From Crambe crambe (taxonomy: Eukaryota; Porifera; Demospongiae; Poecilosclerida; Crambeidae): 64,000 bases of DNA. The translations under genes were made by a program, and so were the position numbers. Below the pieces are notes generated by a model that saw only the letters and a list, made by a program, of their open reading frames with translations, did no database searches and had not been told where the DNA came from. Shown one piece after another: positions 32,379 through 44,904 of the stretch; position 1 is the first letter of the stretch, and each line of letters opens with the position of its first letter. The stretch covers positions 806,001 to 870,000 of the forward strand of contig OZ004581.1 of assembly GCA_963924555.1 (NCBI GenBank), written 5' to 3'.

Positions 32379-34229
32379 ATGGACGCCTTGGACAGGCTTC
32401 AGGAGGTGTTTCCAACAGTGGACGGAGAGGTGGTGGCTATTTTGTTGAGGGAATGCAATAATGATGGTGAGGCCTAGCGCCTGAGTTAATTTTAATTATA
32501 GTATCCAGAGGTAGTTTACTGGAATTTGTGCATATAATGTACAGAAAGTGTAGCAGACAGTCTGTTTTTAGTGCATCCTCTGTCTAGTTGTTAATTTCTT
32601 TTTCTTTTAGTTGATATGACAACAGAGAAACTGTTGGAGATTTCTGGTCAGAAAGTGGCCAGGACTTCTCCTAATATACTGAGACAGGGTTATGACAGCG
32701 AATGGCCTTCCTTCAACGCTACCGCTGCACAACCCTTGGGAAAATCCACATCAACGAAAAAGAACCAAGAAAGGAAAGATGCTCGCAAGGGACCCGAAAA
32801 CGAGTGGAGCCAAGTTCGGAAGAGGCAAGATCGCATGGAAGACTCTCGTAGGCAGAAACCAGAGAAGTTTTGGGCAATGTTTTCGCCACCTGATTCCGAT
32901 GGTCAGGGACAGCAATTCCTGCCTCCTGAGACTGCTGGGGAGAGGAAACCGGTTTTACCGGTTGGACGACATCACAATTCCGTTCACATGCCTGTTGCTG
33001 CTGGAATGAGGAGTACTCCTGGGGTCCATTCCCGTGTTGGAATGGGACAAAATTCTGGTGTTCAGTCTGGTACTGAAAGGGGGACTAAGTCTGAGGCTCG
33101 TTCTGGAACCTATATGCCCGATATGGGTTTCAATCTGAATCAGCAAGCGTACATGGCGGCATGGTTGGAAGGCACCCATCATAACCCTCCTTTGAACTCA
33201 CTGGAGAGAGGGCAAAGGTCGTACCTACCGATGCAGCCACCAGGGATGAATATGCCTCCACACCCACCTATGCAAGGGGGCAGCGCCCCCCGTCAAACAA
33301 TGCTACAACGCCCACTAATGCAAGGTCCCAACATGCCACATTTGACCATGCCACACCCACCAATGCAGGGACCCAATATGCCATACCCGCCTTCTATGCA
33401 AGGACCCAACCAGAGCAGTGAAAACTTTAACTCATACTCAATGGTCCCACCTCCGGCTCCTATGCATGGAAGTCTATATAGTCACCCTTTACCCAACCAA
33501 GAGCAGTACGGCTATCCTGTTCATGGAGCAAAGGGGACTGCTAGAGACAGTAAAAGGGAGTGGCCTGTAGCCATGGAAACTGATGGGCGTGGCAGCATGG
33601 TACCCCCACCGGGAAGGAGTGTTTCCAATGATGAAGGTCAAAGGAGAAAGGACAAGAGGAGCACCAGGAAGATGGAAACTGCAGAACATGGACCCATTTC
33701 CAAATCACCGCTGTTCAATTCCCATTCTTCTGGTGAGGTGGAGAAGCTGGGTAGACAAGAGGTGGTGGAGAAGAAACTCGTTCTCCTGAGGGGGTTGCCT
33801 GGAAGTGGGAAGACAACCTTAGCTAGGTAAGCTGTTCATAGCCTCACTAAGCAACATGTCCTGTGTATGCCCATGTAAGGACACTCTGGAAGAGGACAAC
33901 CTCTCTACAAAAGACAATCTAAAAGTACCTTTATTATTACAATACACACTCTATACAAAATAACCTCCAAAAGAGACCTCTACAAAGGACAAAAGGTTGG
34001 GTCCCAAGTGTGTCCATGTTTCAACACTCTCAACTATAATTGTCCTCCAAAAGTTACCATAATTATTAGTACAAAGTTCACTAAGGTCACAATCTCATTG
34101 CGCAATCTGCATGTAGGGAGGGAAAAGCCCTTTACAAGGTTAAGATATTCATTCCCTGGTACTGTGTTAAGATATTCATTCCCTGGTACTGTGTTAAGAA
34201 AGTGTACAAAATAATGAAGATCTTTAAAT

Positions 34230-34291
<62 letters not shown>

Positions 34292-34318
34292 CCATGCATA
34301 CATGCAGCATAATTTAAT

Positions 34319-34380
<62 letters not shown>

Positions 34381-36153
34381 CTCATCTGTTTCAGGAGTCT
34401 TGTGGGTAAGAATGGTGTCATTTGCTGTACTGATGATTTCTTTGTCCACAACGGAGAGTAAGTGTAATTGTACTCTTAGTGCATTTTCCCCCAGTGGACA
34501 GCACTCCCCCTCCCATTATTTATTAATTATTTTTTTAAAGGTATTTGTTTGATCCTTCAAAATTGACTGAAAATCATGAAAAAAACAGGAAGAAAGGTAA
34601 TGAATACTTTCCTTGCCCGTATCCCTATCCCCCTCCCCCCTATGTCCTATTCTCCATCCTCCCCCTCCCCGTGTCCTATTCTCCATCCTTCCCTCCCTCT
34701 CCTCCCTCCCCCTGTACCCTTCCCTGTGTCGTATTCCCCCTCCTCCCCTTCCCTTCCTTTTGTCCTTCCTAATTTAATATCTGATGTGTATGTATGTACA
34801 TATACGCACATCATAGCTCGTGAAGCCATGGTGGCGGGAAAGTCCCCTGTCATTATTGACAACACCAACAAGAGTGCTTGGGAGATGAAACCCTACGTCC
34901 TATTTGTAAGTAAGACATCCTTCACCTTGCCCCTTGATCATTCACTATAACTGCTATAACTTTCTCAATTCTTAACCAAATTTCTAGTTTAATGCATCAA
35001 CAGAGAGCTGATGATCCACTCTCTCAGCTGGTGTTTAAAATTTGAAATTTGGTTAAGAATTGAGAAAATTAAAGCAGTTATAGTGAACGATCAAGGTGCA
35101 ACGTGAATGCAAAATTTAATAGACTTTAGATGTGTGTATGATAAATAATTATTTATGGGGGAGAAAAAGATGTGCTTCTTTCCAATGAAAGATGAAGCAA
35201 AAATATTAGGTATTCAAAAGTGAACTAACATGATGTGTGGGGAGAAAAGTACGAAGAAAAAAAAAAAAGCACAACATACATAGATTTGTTAAGGCCAAAG
35301 TGAACAAAAACCTTTACACACATTCAAAGGTTAACGTCCACTGTATTTGGTATGATGTTTTTATTTTTTATTTTGTGTGTATACCCTCAGGCGAATGAGT
35401 CGAACTACACGGTGGAGATACTGGAGCCTAACACCCCATGGCGCTTCAAGACAGTGGAGTTGGCAAAGTACGTTTACAAGCAAGTAGGGAGATGATCGGA
35501 TCCATAGTAATGCATTCAGAAATTCTGTTAACACATTTCAACTTTTAACCAAGTACACCTGTTCTTCATATTGAACCTGAGAGGTGATAGATGTATAGAA
35601 GTGAGCAATTATATACAAAGGAGGTTCATAGTGGTAGTAAACAGAGATATTGTACACCTGTCCATATTGGACCTAACACCCAGGTGATAGGTGGACAGAA
35701 GTAGTTTCACAGATGAAATAGTACACCCAGTGTATATTTAGAGAGGTGATAGGTACAATTCCAGTTTCACAGAGGAAATTGTACACCCAGTGGTATATTT
35801 AGAGAGGTGATAGGTGGACAGAAGTGAGTGATTCTAGTTTCACAGAGGAAGCAATAACACCTGTCAACACCCAGTGGTATATTTAGAGAGGTGATAGATG
35901 GACAGGAGTGAGCAATTCTAGTTTCATGGAGGAAGTAGCACACCAGTGGTATATATAGAGAGAGGTGAGATTGTGCACAAGTGTTGTGTAAGCAGAGGAA
36001 GTCCATATTGGACCTAACACCCAGTGAGTCGTATGTTATCATGACTTCCCAGCAATGCAGAGCTTCTGTCACTTCCCTTTGACTGGACATTGACAGGATC
36101 AAATATGACCAGGGATTGAGGGGAGGGGGAAAAAAATTATTAATTTTTTTAAT

Positions 36154-36198
<45 letters not shown>

Positions 36199-39100
36199 AT
36201 CAAAGTCACTCTATTATCTCATCCACTTTATTAGGAGAAATAAACACGGCGTTACCAGACATGCTTTGGACAAGCTTCTGGACCGATTTGAGCATCGGAT
36301 CTCCCTGGAATCAATCCTCCTTAGCGAACCTCCATCGAACAAGAGGGAAAGTAGTGGTGACTCGTATTACGAACGGGGGCACCCCCCTTCCTCCTCGTCG
36401 TCCTCTGGCAGACAAGCACCAAGAGAGGGTGAGCCTGGCAGAACAGGTGCCTTGAATTCTTCACTAGATGAGACCAGGGACTCATCATCATTGCAGAAAG
36501 TGTCTTCAAAGCACCAGGATGGCAAAGTGACTCATATTATCGATGACAAAAAGGGTGGTGGTGAGGTTAAAGCTGGTACTTTGAGCAAGCCTTCTGGTAA
36601 AGGGTCAGCAAAAGCCCGAAATCCTCCACACAAGAAGAGTAGCAGAGAAGAACAATTGAGTGAAGTGGTTCAGGGTGATGACAAGATGCAAAGTGATGAT
36701 CCTTCTCCAACTGAGACGCTAACAAAAGTTAAATCCACCTCCAAAAAGGATTCATCTGCCAAAGAAAGTGGTAATCTTGGTGAGAATTCTTCCGTTGCTA
36801 AGGGGAAGGGAGGAAAGCACAGGGAAACACCCCATGACACCACACCCCACGAGGGAGGGGATATCGGAGCTTACCGGGACAAGGAAGGGGTGGCTGTGAT
36901 TGGTTACAACAAGAAGTACCCTCGGAAGAAAGTCGCTCCCGTATACAATAAAGCACCAAGGTTCACCAGGGAGGAACCCGATGTTGGAGTGGGCAGGGCC
37001 AAGGAAGAAAGGGGTGTGGTCAGGGATGATAAAGGGAAGAGAACTGATGAGAGTTCAAAGTTTAGCAAGACAGTTGCAACCACAAAGGACAACAAAGCGA
37101 GGAGTACTGGAGATGAGGGCACTACTGATAGAGGTGGCTCACTAGCCAATGAGAAACAAGTGAAAAGAGGGGAGTGGCCAAGATCTAATAGTACAGAGGA
37201 GGCAGGGGAAAAGAAGGAGAAGGTGGATGATCTGATATTTGATCAGTGGGACTCGTCTGAGGAGATGGAGTCTCTTGGGGAGGACGATTATGAAGAAGAA
37301 GAAGAGGAGGAAGGAAAGGAAGATGAAGAAGTTGAAGACAACACTGAAGTTAATGGAGACAAAAAGAAAAAAGTAGAAGATGGAGGTGAAAAGGAAAAAG
37401 TGGAAGAAGTGAGTGAAATTGAAATCAAACAGGAAGAAGTGGAAGGTAAAGAAAAGTTGGAAGTTCCAGATGGAGGTGATTTGGACAAAAAGAATCCAGT
37501 GACTTTAAGTGCAGCTGCCCTCCATATCCTGGCACATGACAGGAACACTGATCCATGGAGGGCGGGTCTCCCTCCTCGCCGCCCAAGACAACGGAAATTC
37601 AGTTCCAAACTAGAGAACGCTCTAACAGAAACTCAACATGACAAGTACACTAGGGAAGGCCAGTTGGACGAACAGAAATTCTCTCTTAGCAACCAAAAGA
37701 AACTCGTTACTCAAATCATTACAGAACATAAGTTGATGTGTGAATTAGCTGAAGTTGAGGTAAACCCTGTTACTAATCATGATGATGTCTCGGTACAGAC
37801 TGTTTTGGAAAGGTCAAAGGTGAATGGTTACCATAGTTACCTGCCTAATGAGATGGTGGATATGATGTTTAGAGATCGTCCACTTTTGCCGGCTCTTTTG
37901 GTACAACCGAAGATTGGAACGGAATTAAAATCATCTGGAATGGAGAAGGGGACTAAGACTTCTGGCACTGGATTGGATTTGGGACTTGGACTGAACAAAG
38001 AATCTCAGCTTCTGAAGATCTTTGGAACTGATGCGAAAAAACTTGAAAGTAAGAATGAGGATGGAAAAATTGGAATGGAATCGGAGACAAAGTACAAGGA
38101 CAGTAAGAGTGAAAATCAGGCATCTAACCTCTATGAAGAAGACCCAGCCATAGTACATAAAGTAGCCATTGCAGGGAATGGAAATAGACTCACACCATCT
38201 TCAACTTCGGACATCGTTTTGATAGAAGATCCTTGTATCCTTAAAGTTTCCTCTGTTGCTAGTCGATTGATTCACCCTGGCAACAACCCTACACCTGAGG
38301 TCAGCTCAAAGTCAAAATCTCAAAAAGACCCTTGGAATAGAGATGTTTATGATCCTGAAGACCCTTTACCGAAAAACATTGGTGTAAATTTGTTTCCGTC
38401 TGCCTTCCCTTCGGCCTTTTCTGGAGTGGATGAGGCTATCAGCATGTCTAAGGGGGAGATGACAACGAGGGAAGATGTGGTATTACCCTATTTTCCCTCG
38501 GGAACTTTGAATGGAAGTTGGGGGTCAGGTGACGGGGAAATAGGACCTGCTGGATGGGATCATGATACTTTTGCTACTTCCAATGGCAGCACAACATCAC
38601 TGGAGAATTTGAAAGAAGGGGGTGTGGTTGGTGGGTGGGGCCAGAAGTTGTCAAGTGAATTGAATGCAGATTTGGTAAATGGTAGTCAATCGAAAGTAAT
38701 ATCAGTTCAAGAAATTGAAGGATCTGGTTCCGCATTGGATGATATGTCACAATTCCGTTCCAAAGAAGATTCGAACGAGTCATTTCCGCTCAGGAGTGGA
38801 TCTGGAATGGGAAATCTGTCCAATAAGAGCACAGGCAGTAAAACTGATCTATTGGCACAAGAAAAAATGCACTTAAAAACCACACCCACCACAAAACAGG
38901 AAGACGGTGATGAAGTTCCCTGCCTGCTTACATCAGAGCGGTTGCCATGGTCATCTGATACAAGTGGGGCCTACTCAAGTACCCCTGGTCCCATTGAATA
39001 CTCCTTAAATGGCAACCTCCATTCTGCTGACTCGGCAAGCACAATCATGCACGAAGTGACAACATCGGCATCAGTACCTTACCATCCTTCACAATCTCCA

Positions 39101-42100
39101 ATCGAATTTCCACCAGATGATTCAACCAATCAAATGGAAGCCGAAGTTGAGGTTTGGTCACATGACGGTTCTGATTTCATGCTCACGGAGGAGTCTCTTT
39201 CGAGTCAGAATGATTTGGAGTTCTTGAAAGGATGTTTTCCACTAGTGGAGGAAGCAATTTTGCAAGAGCTGCTCACCAAAAGTGACTTCAACATTGAGGA
39301 AACTGTTTCGATTGCTCTCTACTATTCCGCCATGGATTTGGACTCTCAACTTTCACCAAATTCTAATCAAGCAAATTTCGCTTATGGCTTTATGGCTCAA
39401 GTCAGCAACGAATCGAATTCTTCTACCAGTTCTGGAGGTAATGGAGCAAATTCGACTTTTTCTGAGCAAAGAGGAAAGGATGAAAATATTAGCAAGGATG
39501 AAGAAATCGCACGAGCTTTGCAGGAGAAATTGGATAAAGAGGATGAAGAAGCCATGTCACGCGATGATGGTGGTGTGCACTATTTGGAAGAGGAGCACGA
39601 CCCAACAGGGGAGGATTGCAATCTCGTGTTGAAGCTCACGTCATCTCTCGCCCGACAACTGCAGGAGTTATTTGGATCTGTTGAGAGCCATTTGCCATTA
39701 CCAGGTTAGGATGCCATATCACTAATAGAGAGATCTGCATTACATGGAACCTCTGAATAGTGGACACACTTGGGACCCAACCCCTTTTGTCCTTTGTAGA
39801 GAAGTTGTCCTCTTTTGGAGGTTATTTTGTATAGTGTATATGCTAAAGTCCCTTTTTTTGTTCAGAAGTTTGTCCTGTCCGAGGTTTCCTGTTACCGTAG
39901 TGACTGAAGCACAGGACACTGTCCAGATATACACCTACAATAATTTTCATGGAAGAAATTTTTGTGATTTTGAATAGCGGGACTTCACTGTGTGGTTCAT
40001 ATGAAAATTTAACCCTAGAAAAAAAATTTTTTCTAAACATTTATGTACATCAGATCTGTATTCTATGTAGGTGCTATTAATGACAAGGATTTAGAGATAC
40101 TTTTATCGGAGAAGATGGCAAGGAGGCTTTATCAAGGATGGGTGCACACTTTACAGGTATGCTCATGACCTTTATGTGCACGTTTGGTAAAGGGTTCTCT
40201 GGTCATTCAAAAGAACAATGACAAACAACAACAACAATAACAACAACAGCAGCAAACAACTTATAGTGTTGAGCAGTGAGTATGGAAGTAGAGAGCTCTA
40301 AGTCAACTATCCTTTCAGAATTCTCTTGCCAGTTGATCAATGTTGTAGCTAGCTATTTTCATTTTTATCATTTTAGGCTAAGAAAATTGAATATCAAGTG
40401 AAGTCAGACTTACTTCTGAGTGAGTCTCTGCCCCCTATAAAAGTCCAGGAGGCATCTGATGGGGAGGGGAACACTGTCAGTAGCAAGTCAGACAAGAAGA
40501 AGAAGAACAAACAGAAGAAAAAGAGGAAAAAGTTCCTCACTGATCCAGTTATCAAGAGCACACGTGATGAAAGAAGGTGTGGATTATTTAGAACAAAACA
40601 CTATGAGTGTACAATTGAATTCTTTTCTCGTATTATTTAGTTCCTCGCCATCTACACTCAAGTTTTCAACTGCAGTGAAGCAGAACATGCCTCCGGTCAC
40701 TGTTGGGCAAAGGAAGACCTCTGACGAGACAAGCCGTTCCCCTGGACCGTTGAGGAGTCTGTTACTCCAACTTCATCAACAGTTCCCCAAGATTCGTGAT
40801 GTTATCGTAAATCGAGTTCTTGTTGATAATAAGTATGTAATACAGTATGCTAAAAGACCTTTTAAATATATCTACCCTTTACCAGGTTTGATGAAGCAAG
40901 CACAATAGAACAACTGAATTTGATACAAAGTGGGAAGATTCCTCCTCCAGTTGTAGAACCTCCCTCCGAGATAGAAACGGGATCTCAGTCACGTCCTGCC
41001 ACCCATCCACCTCTCGCAAGACCTCCCACTCATCGCGATTATCTCAGGAAACACAAAGCACGAGTCGAAGGCAAGAAGCTGAGACCAGATGAGGAGGAAG
41101 ATGATAGTAAGTGTTATTAAGAAGTGACAATGAAGGCCACAGTGAAACCTCTTGAGTAATGACACACACTTGGGACTCATCTTTTTGTCCTTTGTAAAGA
41201 GGTTATCCACTAGAGTGAGGGTACTTTTAGATTTTATTTGTCCAGTTTGGAGTATCCTTAATCGGAGGATCCATTGAAATCCCTGACCAGTGGCACACCC
41301 ATATTATATAATAGAGAGGCTGAATGACTGAATGAAGTTCTTTTGATATCAAGTACTATATATGATCGATCTATGTTATTAATGACCCTTTACCTACTAG
41401 CACAAGCTATGATCATGATTCTTTTGTACCTACTAGCAAAACGAAGTTATCAGGAGATAGACTACCCGTCATACAGCGACATGAGAGCAGAGGCAGCACT
41501 GCACGCTAAACTCCGAGCCGAAAGCTTCCAGAAAGCAGCCCATGCGCGGTCCAAGAAGCAGTATGAGCTTGCCGTTTATTACGCACAGCAGGTAAATAAG
41601 ACCTTCTATCCCTCCCCTCCCCTTACTTAGCTTAGCTACTTAGCAAAGAGGTTATATGATCATATAAATAGCATATGAGTTGTGCAACCCTTTACCATAT
41701 TCTTGTACTGTGATCGGTGCCACCCATTACCAGCTGTATTTATATGATTCAGGGGCACATGTACACAGCAAAGATGAAAGAAGCAAATGACAGAGCAGCC
41801 GACTACACTCTGCAGTATCAGTAAGTGTGATACACACATGGATCACATGATACTCACATGACCTTGCATGGTGCATCACATGATAATCACACGACACCTT
41901 TATACAGTAATACATGGATGATAATCACATGACCTTGTACAGGAATAAGTATCAAGTAATACATGCGTCACATGATAATCACATGACCTTATACAGAAAT
42001 GAAGGCATGAGAAATCGGCTTGACTTGCACGGACTGCATGTTACTGAGGCACTGGAGGCTCTGAAAGAAAAGCTCAATCAAACAGCAGCGGGTAAGTTGA

Positions 42101-42703
42101 CTCACCCTAAAGGGTACTGAGATTGTGGAAGTTTCTCAGGGCCTAGTTGATCTGACATTTGATTTGCTGGCATAGCACTGATTTGCACTGATCTCAAATA
42201 TCTTTCTATTTTAATGGTGTCAAACCAACAGCAAAATGGCTGGTCAAACTGCTGTTTTGCCTGGATTCGTCCTGTGTCAGATCTCTCTCTCTCTCTCTCT
42301 ACAGGAACTACTCTTCAGGTGATCACAGGGTATGGAAGTCACAGCAAAGCAGGAGAGGCAAAGATTAAACCTGCTGTCCTAAGCATGTTGAAGAACAGTG
42401 GTTATAAGTGAGTGAGCATCAGCTATATAGAGTGTTGGACATCACACGATATGTGGTAGTTTTCTGTAGCATTAGCCAGTGCAGGTACAGATGTTGTTGT
42501 TGGCCAAAAAAAAAAAAAAAAAAAAAAATCAATGAGAATTAATCCTGGGTATAATTGGAGGGGTTTTACTCATCCCTTGGAGATTATTGTCATATTGTAT
42601 AATAGGAAGGGTTTTACCACTAATTTTCACTCGACTTGACTTTTTTTCTTTGCCTAGATATGAGGAGAGGAATCGTGGATGTCTGAAGGTGCTGGTAAAC
42701 TGA
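32379..42703 (+). CDS. N4BP2: N4BP2-like CUE / P-loop kinase / DUF1771-Smr protein, 16 exons, 2074 aa
   Basis: Exons: 32379-32466, 32611-33826, 34395-34457, 34541-34596, 34817-34905, 35391-35467, 36235-39704, 40071-40156, 40377-40576, 40641-40832, 40886-41106, 41437-41591, 41753-41820, 41997-42091, 42305-42407, 42658-42703 (6225 nt, phases join). Domains: CUE at residues about 1-45 (LQEVFPTVDG), a Met/Pro-rich linker, and polynucleotide-kinase-type P-loop GLPGSGKTT (about 430) with IIDNTNKSAWEMKPYV. After a long disordered acidic/Lys-rich region come a second CUE (LKGCFPLVEE), a MIU/UIM-like helix (DEEIARALQEKLDKED), a CUE-like LHQQFPKIRDV, DUF1771 (YSDMRAEAALH) and a C-terminal Smr. Smr carries LDLHGLHVTEAL and ITGYGSHS. 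Human N4BP2 (1770 aa) binds NEDD4 and BCL3; relatives yeast Cue2 and worm NONU-1 cut mRNA at stalled or collided ribosomes, an activity carried by Smr. A role in no-go decay here is inference. Confidence 0.93.
33870..34025. mobile_element. TACAGTGGAACCTCC MITE family, fragment
   Basis: GGACACTCTGGAAGAGGACA, TACACTCTATACAAAATAAC and CAAGTGTGTCCAT match the interior of the full-length MITE. In N4BP2 intron 2. Confidence 0.75.
34138..34380. repeat. 29-bp tandem pair, then (GA)n and (CT)n
   Basis: TTAAGATATTCATTCCCTGG is repeated at about 34140 and 34169. A (GA)n run follows at 34229-34287 and a (CT)n run at 34323-34379, the last abutting the N4BP2 exon 3 acceptor. The GA and CT tracts are mutually complementary and could form a hairpin in the pre-mRNA. 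Confidence 0.85.
34928..35105. repeat. Foldback element (about 50-bp arms)
   Basis: CACTATAACTGCTATAACTT with AATTCTTAACCAAATTTC (34942-34988) pairs with the inverse at about 35040-35095. In N4BP2 intron 5. Confidence 0.75.
35560..36010. repeat. Degenerate about 75-bp tandem repeats
   Basis: Repeated GGTATATTTAGAGAGGTGAT, GGTGGACAGAAGTGAG and CTAGTTTCACAGAGGAA modules fill N4BP2 intron 6. Confidence 0.75.
36164..36197. repeat. Poly-G tract
   Basis: About 34 G just upstream of the acceptor of the giant N4BP2 exon 7; translated frames through it are artefacts. Confidence 0.9.
39745..39905. mobile_element. TACAGTGGAACCTCC MITE family, copy
   Basis: ATGGAACCTCTGAATAGTGG, then TTTTGGAGGTTATTTTGTAT and TTTGTCC, as in the reference copy. 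In N4BP2 intron 7. Confidence 0.75.
41140..41285. mobile_element. TACAGTGGAACCTCC MITE family, copy
   Basis: CAGTGAAACCTCTTGAGTAA through TCGGAGGATCCATTG, with both terminal regions recognisable but diverged. In N4BP2 intron 11. Confidence 0.7.
41845..41996. repeat. Degenerate minisatellite duplicating a 3' splice site
   Basis: Units with TCACATGATAATCACATGAC followed by CTTRTACAG occur three to four times. TATACAG (about 41907), TGTACAG (41941) and TATACAG (41996) are all potential acceptors. Only the last keeps the N4BP2 frame; the middle one would read GAA TAA. Confidence 0.75.
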
Positions 42704-43287
42704 CTTGACTGGACCACCTATATAGCCACATTACTTTAACTACAAAAACACACTTATTAATGATAATATTACAGCATGCATCTTTTAGAAATATTTTTAA
42801 AAACTGTTGTTGTATGCCGTTTACATTTTGCTATATTTTTTTACACTCTCTTGGGAATACCTGCCTTATGTATCTTTTATAAGACCACTTCAATTGGTTT
42901 TTGACCTCATACAGAGACGACCTCCCATTATATGAAACCACGGTTGCTATAGGCAGCTGGTTTCACCGTGGTTAAGATTGTAATGAATGAAAGACATAGA
43001 AATGCCAGACAGAAATTGCACACCTGTACACATACAGAATGATGCACATATATGACATTGTATGCATTTAAAAAAAAGTGATTTACACTCAGTAGTACTC
43101 TGGCTTGTGACGAATTGAACTTTTGATTCTTGATTCTATTATATCACAGTCTACTCCTTTCCTATAGGATGGGATGCCAAGCTAAAAACTACAACTACTG
43201 GAAGAAAGAATGTCAGTTGATGACAGCTATATTGCAATGGTACACTACTAATTAAAGGGGCAATGTTAATAATATCAAAGTCACGCA
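42704..43287. other. Convergent 3' flanks
   Basis: 3' ends of N4BP2 (+) and the four-TM gene (-) face each other over 584 bp. A possible hairpin (ATGAAACCACGGTTGC... GGTTTCACCGTGGTTA) spans 42931-42975. No coding signal. Confidence 0.5.
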
Positions 43288-44749
43288 TCACACCATAGCC
43301 TTGATGAGTTTGGTCGAAGGCATTTTAGGCTGAGATTTCACGCTCGCACGAGATTGTGTCGATTTACTTTCGTCACCAGCAGTGGCTTTGTGTATAGCCC
43401 ATACGCATGCAGCTATGGAGACACCGATGAAGATGAAGAGGAAGATGAACATGATTATGACGTAGACCACAATCCTCGGACAGAGTGCCTGGCTACCAGA
43501 TTGAGGCCCGAAAGTTGAAATCAAGTAAGTGCCAAAACCAAGCCAGATTAAGTAGAGGAGGAATGCGAGGATTAATAGGACGAGTCCCACTATTCCACAG
43601 ATCTGTACACCCTTTGGGAGGCTGAAGTTGCAGCAAAGGATGACGAAGCTGCAGCAACACACGAAGGTGAACGCCACCATAATAGCACAGAAGATACCAG
43701 CATTCTGTAGGGTGGAAATTGCAAATGGGATGGGGGAGATGGGAGGGGAGTGTGATGGGGAGGGGGAGGGGAGTGTGATGGGGGAGAGGGAGGGGAGTGT
43801 GATGGGGGAGAGGGGAGGGGAGTGTGATGGGGGAGAGGGGAGGGGAGTGTGATGGGGGAGAGGGGAGGGGAGTGTGATGGGGGAGAGGGGAGGGGAGTGT
43901 GATGGGGGAGAGGGGAAGGGAGTGTGATGGGAGAGGGGAGGAGGTTATTATTATTATTATCGCCCTGATTAGAAAGGTGGCCTGATTAGAGAAGTGTCCT
44001 GATTAGAAAAGTATCCTTAGAGAGGGTTTTTGTATTCAACATTGAGGGGGTCAGAGATGCAACTTACTAACATCCACCAGACATAGGCATTGGCTCGAAT
44101 GGAGGGCACCGTTATATCTTTCTGACCTCGCGTTGAGTTACCACAAATGAAAGCTGCTTTGAAATCTCTCATCCCAGTAGGCACGCCTGACACAACTATG
44201 ATAACCAGAATTGGAGGCAAAAAGAAGAATGAGGTTATATAAATTATGTTGCAGCAACACTTACGAATGGCACCCCCAAGAATCAAGACAAAGATCCCAA
44301 TAGACAGAATTACACAGCCTAAAAAATAAATAAATAAGAGCATCATTCAACTTTTGTATTCAATTGAGGACACCTCTACACCAATCTAACGGCTATTTTA
44401 CTTTCATGGCACCAATCTAACGGTTATTTTACTTTCATGGCCCTAAGAAAAATACATCTCTCCCTAAAATGGGGGGGGCATGGTCATTTTTGCTATGGTC
44501 TTATCATAGATAGAACCTGGTCTTCTAAACAATAAATATTACCATAGCAGATGAGCCGATTCCATGGTGACAGTCTGCATACTGTCTCACAACACTTGAC
44601 ACAGCATCCTTGCAACTTATCAGAGGTACCAGTGCCCTCTATACAGCATGAAAGTATATAAACAGTTATCTATGTTAGCTAGATAGGCTAGCTACATCAT
44701 AAGTGGCCAGATCTTCTAGATAACACTTACGTCGTAGCCTTCCAACCAT
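43288..44749 (-). CDS. Four-transmembrane protein, 260 aa, unknown family
   Basis: Exons 5' to 3': 44731-44749, 44543-44638, 44068-44318, 43288-43704 (783 nt, phases join). The start is a short cytosolic-type stretch rich in Cys (GCCVKCCETVC), possibly palmitoylated. Hydrophobic segments follow: CVILSIGIFVLILGGAI, SFFFLPPILVIIVV, a paired stretch AGIFCAIMVAFTFVCCCSFV / ICGIVGLVLLILAFLLYLIW, and VVYVIIMFIFLFIFIGVSIA. Between the second and third is a loop with a glycosylation-type NST (CGNSTRG). The tail is Ser/Lys-rich. The layout recalls tetraspan families, but the tetraspanin CCG signature is absent. It is head-to-head with the amino-acid transporter, 155 bp between start codons. Confidence 0.75.
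43735..43940. repeat. G-rich minisatellite, about 23-25-bp unit
   Basis: About eight units of AGTGTGATGGGGGAGAGGGG in intron 3 of the four-TM gene; guanine-rich and potentially G-quadruplex forming. Confidence 0.9.
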
Positions 44750-44904
44750 TGCACCGTTGCTGTTAAAGTGTTTCAGTGGTCAAAGCTAACCTCCCTCTGG
44801 CGGGTGACCACTTAGCAGAGTATCCGAAGAGGTAGTTCCGGATATCCCCGCCGTGCGGTGCTGGCAGAGGAAGCCACACCTCTATCACATGCAAGTTGTG
44901 AATA
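44750..44904. promoter_or_regulatory. Compact bidirectional promoter interval
   Basis: Only 155 bp separate the start codons of the four-TM gene (-) and the SLC38-like gene (+). The interval is GC-richer than its surroundings (CCGCCGTGCGGTGCTGGC) and has no TATA box. Confidence 0.5.

Noticed and set aside
41914-42120. Plus-strand ORF starting before N4BP2 exon 14 (SHDNHMTLYRNEG)
   Set aside because: The N-terminal part is translated minisatellite; only the Smr segment from 41997 is exon.
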